Positions 50,701 through 61,100 of a stretch of 64,000 nucleotides of DNA are shown here, piece by piece (positions within the stretch are counted from its first letter, which is position 1; the number at the start of each line of letters is the position of its first letter). Below the pieces are notes generated by a model. The model saw only the letters and a program-made list of their open reading frames with translations. It ran no database searches and was not told where the DNA came from. This DNA comes from Gorsachius magnificus (Eukaryota > Chordata > Aves > Pelecaniformes > Ardeidae), in NCBI GenBank assembly GCA_034008185.1, contig CM067081.1:184161510-184225509 (forward strand), in the 5' to 3' direction. Both the position numbers and the translations under genes were made by a program.

Positions 50701-52658
50701 TTTGCACTTCATCTATAAATTATTGATGGAACATGGGTATCATGGCTAGACACAAGTTTCTCAGTCAAACCATTAGTTCCCGCCTTATTTTTTCACTCTA
50801 CTATCAAAAGATTTATGCCTTTGGTTTTGTGTATTAGAAATGTTCACATTATCAGGTTTTTATGTAACTGTTGAGAAACCACAAATTATTATCTGAGATA
50901 GACCAGTTTGATTTTCCAAGCTATTATGGAAGAAGTCCAGTTCCAGTAAAGTATTTTTCTTGGGTCTTAAAATGATTACTAGGAGCCAAATGTCAAGAAC
51001 AAGCCTGAATCAGTATTTATTGACCACAGCTGGTGATCTATCAAGCACCTACCGCTAGTGTTCAAAGCCAATTGGAATGAGGGACTTGTACTGTTGTGTT
51101 AGTATAAGAAGAATGGATCTAATGGATTAAGGACCTTTCAGTGGTCTTTCTTTAAGAAATCTGCCTGGTGCCTGCCCTGAGAAAAAGGGTGTTGTGCTTC
51201 ATCAGAGTAGTAATAATTCAAAAGGCTGTGTAGCTCTTTGGTACAGCAAGTATGAACTGACCTATTTGCAATACCAAAAGCGAGTGACCATGTCTTTTGG
51301 CAATTTAATACTCTAGCAGTTAATGTGATGATAATGTATAGGCTTCCAGCATGATCTAATCAGGTCTTGATATTTTCATCTGTATACGAAAAGGTAGTGT
51401 AAGGCCATGATAAATGATTATAGGGTACCCAGATAAGGTTTTATAGATAAAAGGATAGAAAATTCTTGTCCAACCTAGCGATCGGGTAATGATTCACAGA
51501 GTTGACATGAGTAGACTTCAAAAAAGATTCCTCTCTTGCGGGCGCAGAGACGGCTCTGTGTTTCTTCCTCCTCTCTCAGTGCAGCAATGAGGACTGGGAG
51601 GGCTCCGCTTGACAGCGAGGGTTTGTTTCCTTGCTAAAGCACAGGCCATCTGTAGCACAGCGTTTGCATCCCAATAGCTGCAATTAGAATAAAAGTGCAC
51701 GTAGGAGGGGGAGATAATTATTCATGTGTGATTGGAACTGGCCTCATATAATGGTAGAGGTGTTACGCATATACTTTCTTTCATCGGTTGCTAATGAGAA
51801 TATCGTAGGAATTTGGTAGAAATTAGTATTTCTTCCCAATTGAAAAGTTGTGGATTTTATTTTTGCTAAGTGAGCATAGTCTCTGTGGTCTATTTTCTAC
51901 TTCCAGCACAGAGCATTCATGATTTCCACTGGCAGGGTGTGATGCTAGTTAAAACTAGGAACGATGTAGAGGGATTAAACCACAGGGTAACTGGGACAGA
52001 GAGGCACCCTAGCATCTTCCAGGGTTCAGAGCTGCACAGGGAAAATCTGGATTCTTGGAAAAAGGTAGTTGTTCTGCATTTCTCATCTTTCTTCTTACTA
52101 CCATTTCATTGTCTTGAGGGAAACCTGAAAGAAATCCACTGGAGAATCCATGGGAACACAGCAGAAACAGCCAGGGAATTTTCTGCAATTCTGCTGTTTC
52201 CCACAATTCTGACACGACTTTCTCTTTTTGGTCTTCCTTGACTTTTATTCCCTCCAGCCCTCTTCCTATCTCCTGTCTTCCCATTGAATTCACATTTGAT
52301 ATGTATACCTCCTATATTTTCCTGCTGCCATATTAAACCATAAATATTGTGTGTCCAACTCCAATATACATCCATGGAAATCGATAGTATCTATTGAGTA
52401 CCTTAATGCCTCCATAGATTCCTGTCTGCTCACTCTCTAAATCAGAGTGAGACTGAAGTAACTAGACACAGAAGCTGTTGGATGAAGGACCTATGCAGCT
52501 TCTTCCCTATCATGGTCACGTGGCTGTAGGCTTTATCAGCCCTGTAGAGATGGCAGGGAGGTGAGAGATGATGATATGGCAATCATTTTCATAGCCCTTT
52601 TTCTCCACCCTTTCCTTTCCTCCTAGCGACTCCTTGCAATGTTCCAGGCGAGGGGGAA

Positions 52659-52680
52659 TCAGCCACGTTAACGTGGCTGA
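52659..52680. repeat. Perfect 22-bp palindrome
   Basis: The 11-base arm TCAGCCACGTT is followed immediately by its exact reverse complement. The centre CACGTTAACGTG contains two inverted CACGT/ACGTG cores around GTTAAC. It lies in NELL2 intron 2. Confidence 0.95.
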
Positions 52681-52709
52681 GAGAGCATGGGGTGTGCATG
52701 GTGATACTC

Positions 52710-52747
52710 TATAGGCTTGGTTTCTATATATAGGCTTGGTTTCTATA
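52710..52747. repeat. 19-bp tandem duplication, two perfect copies
   Basis: TATAGGCTTGGTTTCTATA occurs at 52710-52728 and 52729-52747 with no mismatch, 30 bp to the right of the palindrome. Confidence 0.92.
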
Positions 52748-55013
52748 ATCTCATAGTCCGCTGAGGTCAAAGTGCAATTTCTCTACCAAGAGAGTTTTAA
52801 AGAAGTATGAAGGGTTGTTAGAAGGACAAGACTGTTGTTACAAAGGAGTAACAATTACTGATATGTAAGCAAGGTGGCTTCCCACATTCCAGTGGTCTCA
52901 GCTTGCTCTGGGTTTTGTTCTTCCACTGTTACTTAGTTTAAGTTGCGCTGCTCATCCTGACTGAGGCTTCTGAGGCTGCAAGCCCTTCAGGCAGGGGAGC
53001 TCTGGCCCTCAGGGCAGACACGTTTTGACTATACACACAAGCACACAAATATAGTTTGATTATACTTTGTCAGATCATGTGTCATTAATCAAAATGAGAT
53101 TGTTCTCCTTTCACTGTAAACATGCAATATGTTTGTGGGCCCAAAAGCAGACTCTGTGGACGCTCTAATGCTAATGAACCTGCAATAGAAGGGGGTGTTG
53201 GCTGGGCTTTCGAAGCTGAGAAACCCAGCTACCTCCCCATAGCAAGCAGGGTTGGAGGATGTGCTTTGCATCTAAGAAGTGGACTCGATAGGCTTTTAAG
53301 TGAGTTCCACATCTGTATTTTCCCGTGTTCTTCTGTATCTTGGTAGGAAAGCTGCTGCTGAAAGCTGCAGTGCGTGAGGATCCTGTGATGGTGATTAGAG
53401 AATATGTTCCTTGTGTGTCCTTCCTCTGCCCTGTCCCTTGGGAGTAGATTGTTTACATTGCTAGAAATTGTTAATGCAGTTAAACTGTCTTCCAGCATGC
53501 AAACCTATGTCATTCCACTCTGTTAGTGTCCCTTGGCTAAAAATGAATGCTTTGATGTAATTGTATTTGAGTTGCCTTATGATTTATTAACAATTCCTCT
53601 AAAATGCCATGGATTTCTGCTACAGTGAGGGAGTTACGCAATCCACAGTAGAAAAGATGAGAAGTTTCACAAAAGAAAGCTTTAAATGATCTTTCTTTTT
53701 CTCCTCCCCCTCCCCCCGCCTTCTTTTTTTTGTCTTTTGGATTCCCCTTTGTAAAAAATGAATCAAATTCAGCCTGGTGTGACACTGTAGGAGCTTGGGT
53801 AGGACTTCAGGGATGTACAGGTTGTTACTTTTCTTAAACACGTAATAAAAAATATTCCTGGTCCATAAACCACGATAACCTGTTTGCTGTTAACACAGAG
53901 TAGCATCTTCATAGCTACAGCTTGAAGAATAAACCTGTTTTTAAGAACAGTGGTGTAAGCTTACTTGAGAGCTCGGCTCCAGCGCTGCCAAAAGAAATCA
54001 CAGTTTCTGTTGCGTTTGGCTCTCTGCCGCTGTTGCTGTCCCTGAATCGGTGTCCCCGAGTTAGAGCAGGATGGTCAAATCGCAATGACAAGAAGCTTGT
54101 GAATTGATTTAGTTCTTACACAGTTGATTACACACGCTAATGAATTGATTTTGTGCATTAAAAACATATATTAATTTTTTCTAGTATAATGTATTATGGA
54201 AAACCCTGGGAATTGTTTTTTCAAGCATTTGACATCTTATTTTGTAAATTGTCTCTCTAGAGGGCTTAAGGTTGGGCCTTTTGATTTTCTACGTGTGTTC
54301 CATGCAAATTCAGCAGAAACATTGCTTCAGTCTTGGTTGTGCGGGGGGTTTTAAGAGCAAAATCTTTATTGTGTGTGCAATTACTCTAACAAATGTTCAT
54401 GACATCCTGTGCAAGAAGCAGCAGCAACATACTGCACAACTGGAGAATATAGTGATTAATTAGCAACAATATATTTTGAAAGATGGTGAGTTTTTAAGTT
54501 AATTCATAACTATTACTTAATGCTGAGTAAATTGTCCCTAAAGAGATGCTGCTCTTTTTTAAAAAAATTAATTGTGCATAGCTATTAAGCATAATATTTT
54601 TCTAGAAGTCATTATAAAGTTGCTCAGGTCGCGCTTCACAGCTTAGGCTCGTATCCAGTGTTGTCACTCTATGCTTCACTGCTAGTGAGTCCGTATTTTG
54701 GATGAGATATTAAAAGTACCATCTGGCCATCCATGGAGAAAGTAAAAGAGTTATGACCCTATCTTAAAACCAAAACAACTGCCTTCCCCCTCCCCGAATA
54801 GAATGGGTGTCCTAGAAAACCTGTTCTCTTTCACTGAAATGGCTCCCATTGCATGTAAAAGCTGGTCTTTAAAATACTTTGGTCCTTGCTTTTGCCTGTC
54901 TGTTCAGTTGTGGTCCTCAGAAGTAGCTTGTGATTTTGTAAAGTCTTTGAGTTGAGGATGTAAATTAAAATAAGATTTTATACTGAGTGTTTTTCTGTTA
55001 TGTTTTTCTTTAG

Positions 55014-55164
55014 ATACTTCAAGAAGTATAAAGGCATCTCCAGAAACAGCTGAAATATTTTTTCAGAAATTAAGAAATAAATATGAATTCACAATCCTGG
55101 TGACCTTAAAACAAGCCCACTTGAATTCAGGGGTTATTTTCTCTATTCATCATTTAGATCACAG
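55014..55164 (+). CDS. NELL2: NELL2 coding exon 3: start of the laminin-G/TSPN-like domain
   Basis: The exon encodes residues 62-111. It opens DTSRSIKASPETAEIFFQ, continues KLRNKYEFTILVTLKQ, AHLNSGVILSIHHLDH, and ends with AG as the first two bases of codon 112 (Arg expected). This is close to vertebrate NELL2, where the laminin-G-like domain begins at about residue 64. EFTILVTLKQ and SGVILSIHHLDH are its first beta strands. The acceptor TTTTTCTTTAG has a good pyrimidine tract, and the donor AG then GTAAGT at 55165 is consensus. Phase 1 in and phase 2 out agree with exon 2. No stop or frameshift is present. Confidence 0.96.
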
Positions 55165-58100
55165 GTAAGTACTGCTACCTGTATGCTAGTTAATGAAAGT
55201 GGATGTATTTATGCAGTCAAAATTTGGGCATAAATTAGGGCAAAATTGTTGTGTAGCAGGTAATTTACAAATATTTATAGTGTTTGGGTAGGCATATTGT
55301 ACAGATTCATAAAAGATGAGATTGGCCCAGGGAAAGTGGAACAGCTGTTACTCTTTAAATGTCTCTTGCCACGAAGGGCACGAAAAGCCAGTTCTGTCTT
55401 GTCGTTCATAACCATAAGGACCAGATGCTCTGCTGGTGTAAAACGATCATGCCAATATAGCTACACTGATTCAAAAAGCCTGGCCCTCTATGTCCACCTC
55501 TTCACCAGTTGTTTTTTAACACTGCAAGCAGTTTAAAAAAAGCAAAAAATCCTCCAGTTACGGGCTTACACCTCCCATGAATGGCAGAGCACTTGACTCA
55601 AAATGTTGTCAGCCTTAAAAAACTAAAGTGAATGACACTGAGCATTTAAGGATTATTCCTTTGATTGGATAACGACTGCTAGAGAAATAAGATATTCTTT
55701 ATATATCTGTCTGAGTAATGGTTCTTAAAGATAGCTGCCCTATGATTCTGTGGCAGAATAAAAAGGAGTTTTATAATGCACTTTCTAAACAGTCATTAGC
55801 ACAAGCAACAGATGATCTCTGCTTTAGGTTTGTAGTCCTTTTTATTTTCCTGTGTACAAACCCATAACTCTTTCTTGATGGTCTCACTACAAAATAAGGG
55901 AAAAAAAAAGAAAAGGTAAAGAGAGATGTTCAGGCAGAGCAAAGTATCTGTTTCTTTTTCACGAGTGTATAAGTTTTCATTAGCAGGCATAGCATCAATT
56001 ATTTTCTGCTGGAAGATGGTCCAATTCTACTTTTATTCCATTTCCCAGAGGCCCCATATTCTGCATTTCACCTATTAAAAAACCAGCCAGCCAACCAAAC
56101 AACCGCAAGAAGAAGAAAAAAAAGGGAAAACATTCCCGAGGATCATTGTACCAAATTTATAAAAGCATCTTTAAATGTTGCAAGGAGGTGTTTGAATGCC
56201 TCCTGGATGATGTTTACTGATGTTATATCATAGAAGAACCAAGGGGCTTCTCTGTTAGCTGCTGCCTACTTCTCATCTGCAGGAGCAAGCACTGTGCAAG
56301 GGGCAGAACTGGGCAGCTGTGATTGCTGAGGTTTGAACTCAGACTGTACCACCATATGTGCAAAGCATCCCAGATGGAACGGTTTATTCTGTCTTGAATG
56401 AGAGAGTAGGTCTGCAGGGCCAGCTGTGCCCTGACAAAGCTTGTTTCTACGTTCGTAGGAAGAACATGGTTTGGTTGGTGTACTGATAGGGCTAACACAA
56501 TTATATTTGAAATTTCAAAACAAGAGATGAAACCTTCATGTGCCAAAATAGTTGCAGAGGTGGGCAAAGAGGTCACCAATGTGAAACACTCTGGAAAAGA
56601 GAATAACCATAGCCTTTCTGAAAGGAAGCAATGTTTGGTAAAAAACCTTTCCTGGCCTCAGGAATGGCATGAAGAAAGAGACATGCCATGGAAGAGCAAA
56701 GAAATGTGTAGTGTATAACTGAGCAAAACTCGACAAACATCAACTTGGGAGTGGCCGACTGGGAGAAAACACTGCCACTAGTGAGCATAAATAGTGATAA
56801 AATTAAAATATAATGTGTAATGAACTTTCATTGAAGGCTTGCAAAAGAATTTGAGATATTGTTTGGGAAAATAATTAATTCTTGGAGTGAGTTGGTTTTA
56901 AGGGCACAAGAGTGCATTAAATTGATTCTATCCAGCCATAGCAAAGAAAAGGAAAGGTTAGAGCAGTGCTGGTGTCCAGGTGTCCGGCATGGCTGTACAA
57001 ACATAAAGCTGCTTATCTCATCTGAATCTGGTTCATCCATGTCATCTGCCTGTGCCCATATAAAATATGGTTGTAAAAAGGTGACAAACAGAACTCTGAA
57101 AATCATATTATTTTATACTGGTATATATTTAGGGGTGGGTGATTAGATTTTTATTGATATATTGATAACATCTATACTTTTTCAAGAAATGTCTCTCATA
57201 CCTTAAGTATTTTCAGTTTTTATTGTTACATTTTCACCATCTTTTGTTTATCTGCATGTCGGAATCTGACCTGTCTAACTGCAATGGAAAGCATTTGTCA
57301 AGGTTTCTAGCAGAAATCAGGTGGTCTGCATTATGTGTGTAGGTATTTTAACTGTGGATGCATAACTTAGTGGCACTGCTGAGTGTTTTTGAGGCCCTTT
57401 TTCTCTTAACCGTGGAAGCTTTTAGTACTCTTATTCTAATGTCATAACGTTAGAGGTATGAAAAGTGATCATAATACCCAGTTCATGCCTTACTGAAAAA
57501 AACTCCTACCACCATTTTAGCCAGTGTGACCTCTTTATCTTACCATGTCCTCTTAAGTGATGCCTAGTGTTTACAATTTTTCTGTAGGGTTGTATGCTTT
57601 ATGTTTGGTTTGGGGGTCTCCTTGTAAGCCTTTGGATAATACAAGAGGAAGAAAAAAAGCCTTCTAGGATGTTCAGGCAAATAGAGTCACTCATCAGGTC
57701 AGCTTTGGATGAAGTGGCTAAAGAACAATCTACTTGTGAATATTTCATCACTTTCTTTGGGAGAATATTAGTTAATATATTTAAAAAGAAGCTTGAAGAA
57801 TTTTTTTTTAAAAATGCTAGGCCTAATCTGATCCCCTTACAGTCAGGGAAAATCTTTGTTACCTTCAGCTGGTGTAAAATCAGTCTCAACAAAAGTAGGG
57901 CCAGAAAGAACTTGTGGCTATTAAGTTGTGTGCCCTTAAGCTTTTAATAAACACATTCTGGTCTGTTCTGTGCTAGGATGTACAGAAGGATGTCTGTGTG
58001 CCATAGTAGTGTTTGTTCAGTTCAATTGTGCTAAAATTAGGGCTGACTTACGTGTGGATAATAATTGGAATTAGGCTAGCATCTCTGAGTCTCCTATAAT

Positions 58101-61100
58101 ATCTCTTATGATTTTCATTTTCTTTTATGATGAACAACAATAAAGACAAGAGAATGTAGAAGTTAAAAGGAAGCATTTGGATGGGTTACATCAAATAACT
58201 GCCTCTTCAGTGCTGGATTTCCATCTCTCTGACCTTGTCCACTTCTGACCAGGGGCTTGTCTGTAAGAGTCCTTTAGTTCTTAAACAACTTCTTGTGAAC
58301 CCTCTGTCACAGCAGTCATCATAGTTGGTAGCACAAGTAGCAACACCAGACCTGACTCCCTTCCTTTGTGCCAGCTTTAGCCTTGGATAGCTCCTGGGAT
58401 GTCAAAAAAGTTGTGCTAGTATTGAACTGCTGGCTTGTGGGGTAGAATCATACCTGGCGATAGTCTTAATTTACAGAAGTTGGTGCTAGCTCTTACTTTT
58501 CTGCCGTGAGGAGTGGAATTGTGGTGAGGAAGGCAAGAGGTGGCAGTAACTGAAGGATATAACCAGTCATCACATAAGTAACTTTTGATATGTTTTATTT
58601 TACAGAGGTTTCATAACAACTAATGGCACTAGGGTAAAAGAATTTCTAGGGTACAAGAAAATTAAAAAGTTTGTTTAAAAAGTGGAAAAAGGTATGTTCA
58701 TTTATTCAGTGGCTTGGGAAATATTTTATGTGTTTTTGAAAATAAATCAGAGTAAAAACTCATCCTCTCTTTGCATAGGTTTAGGGACTTTGGTGCAAAT
58801 ATGCTAATTTACAACAATTCAGGAAATTTCCTAAATTGCAGTTACTTTTTAAATTTTATAATTTTCTTTAAAACCGTATACTTAAAGTCGTTCACATGAT
58901 TCAGGGTTTACAGGTTCAGTCTGTGTTGTCTAGTTTTATGGGTTTTTTTTTTGTTCTTTCTTGCTGGTTAACATAAAAACTGAATACTTCCACTGAGATA
59001 CAGTCATGCAACTACTTAAGGCTTTGGGTCTTATGAAGCTGACAGGACTGCTCTCCCAAAGTTTCCCCTCTAACATCACATGGTGAATGCTTTCCCTGGG
59101 CCATCAGATAGATGCAGGAGTTCTCCATGGAAATCTGAGGCTTGGGCATTTGCTCAGGCTGGGCTGTTGCTGTCACCACAAAAAGTAGCCCCGAAAGGAT
59201 TTTCTGCAGGTATATTCATCTTTTTCTACTCTATTAAATGCTTTTATTTTTCTTTTCCTTGTTGAGTCTTCCCTTTTTGTAATTATTTATGCTTTTCTCT
59301 AGTACTTAATATATTCCAATCTTTAAAAACTGATCTTAAAGTGAAAGAATATGAAATGATACTTGTAACTATCCCTTTCTAATTTTCTCATGTTCTTCCA
59401 TGGAGATGGCTTTTTTCCCCACTGACTAGAGCAGCCGAGAAGTTGAGGCGGTGGTAGTTTTGGGTACAGCTTGGAAGTGATACTTCCAAGAAAACTCTTT
59501 TGGTGTCAGGAAATCCAAATTGCACATCAGTAATCGTTCAGATGAGTTTCAGGCAGCTGAATACAGATTTATGTATGGCATATATCTGAAAGGTGGAAGT
59601 TGCAAATGCTTTCTTAACTGAAGAGGATCACCTTGACCACAGAGTGCCCTGCCTAAAATGCGTTGTACTTTACAATAATAAGGTAAATATTTCGAGTCGT
59701 GTTAATGAAGTGATGCCTTAAGTCTGAGTGGAAGCACTGTTAAACACTGATTGCTGTGTGCTTTCTCTCAGCCTTCAGTTTAAACTGTATTATCCTCCTC
59801 ATTTCACTTCTGAATTTGTCTCAGCTTCTGCTTGATGGAATAATCAGCAGAGAGATGATTTTAATCTGCGACCAGGTTGTAATATGTGTTAGGTCTCACT
59901 ATTCCATCATATATTTTCATTTAATTGGCAACAGTGGAGTGATGTAATGAAGCTTTTTCCTCCTTCATGGTTAGATGGCTTTACGTAACTAATGTTATAT
60001 TCATATCTCTTGAGATACTGCGTCTTAGGGCCCTTAAGGGATGAAATCACTGGATTGTAGTTTAACCATTCTTTCCTTCGGTTAGTGCTTTTTCTATCCT
60101 GAAACGGAGCACTGAAATCAATAGAATATAGTGGACCAGCACTCCCTACACTTAATTGTGTCTCTCTCCTAATTTATTCAATTTCTGCCTTACTTAGCAT
60201 TTGTTTTCACAGCTGTTGGTGTCTTGTGATCATCCGCTCTCAAACAGGTTGTGCTGTACAGCAGTTTCAGACCTCATTCGGTGTCTAGGGGGAAATTATC
60301 TGTGACAATTTCTCTCTCTTACAGATTTAGCCATACAGGGAGATAAGTTCCCAGAGGTGAACTCTGGATGCATGAATTTTGTTCTATCATTTGACCATTG
60401 TATTAAAATAGAGGTGGAACTATATGTTCCCTGCTTTTGATGTATGAGTATCTGTATTTCTGGACGGCAGTGTGAAGTCTTCTCTCCAACACCACCAAAT
60501 CTGCTGCAACCACATTACACTGAGAAAAACTTTCAGTATTTGTCACTTAAGCCAATATTGTAGAGTGACGTTGGTTTTGTTTGAGGGGTGCTCTCCCCCC
60601 CCCATCAATAGCTTGCAGAGTAGATATTAGGTAAGAATCACATGGGATTAATTTTCAGGCACTAAAGCTGTATGTGGTTGTTCCTTGTGCCAAAAGTAGT
60701 GGTAGCTGATTTCTGCTTTTTAAACCACTTCGTGCTATTCTTTGCTGGAAGAGTGGAGAGTTGTAACATTCTGTATTTTATTTTTTTTTTTGGTGGTAAA
60801 TCTTAGTTACCATTTCTTACTAATCTGACGATAATTATGAACCCTCTTAAATTTATTCATAACAATCAATTGCTTTTGAATTACTTCCTCTAGCGATTTA
60901 AATCTCCTCTGGTGTCAGCCACCTTTTCTTTTGACACAGTTTGCATGTTTCATCAAAGGTGTCAAAAAAAAAGGTATTTTCTTACATTCATTCACTGCTT
61001 TTCTAGTGCATGAGAAAATTTTGTGGGACAAAGGATTCTCTGTGTAGCCACTGACTGGCTGGGCTACTGCCTCTGCCCCAAAAGAGAAAGATTCCTTGTT

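Larger units (their letters stand above)
32600..55013 (+). other. NELL2: NELL2 intron 2 (22.4 kb)
   Basis: Donor GTACGG at 32600; acceptor TTTTTCTTTAG ending at 55013. It contains CR1 copy D (35486), a degraded CR1 tail (38219), a long homopyrimidine tract (41529), an old CR1 relic (43010), a CR1 tail (44600), a 22-bp palindrome (52659) and a 19-bp duplication (52710). I recognise no coding exon inside it. Open frames of 100-140 codons (for example 36362-36775 and 43832-44287) have no homology or splice context. Stretches not listed separately show nothing I can name. Confidence 0.85.

Noticed and set aside
57594..57947. 117-codon frame in NELL2 intron 3
   Set aside because: No homology was recognised. 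A minus-strand frame of similar length overlaps it, so it is probably chance.
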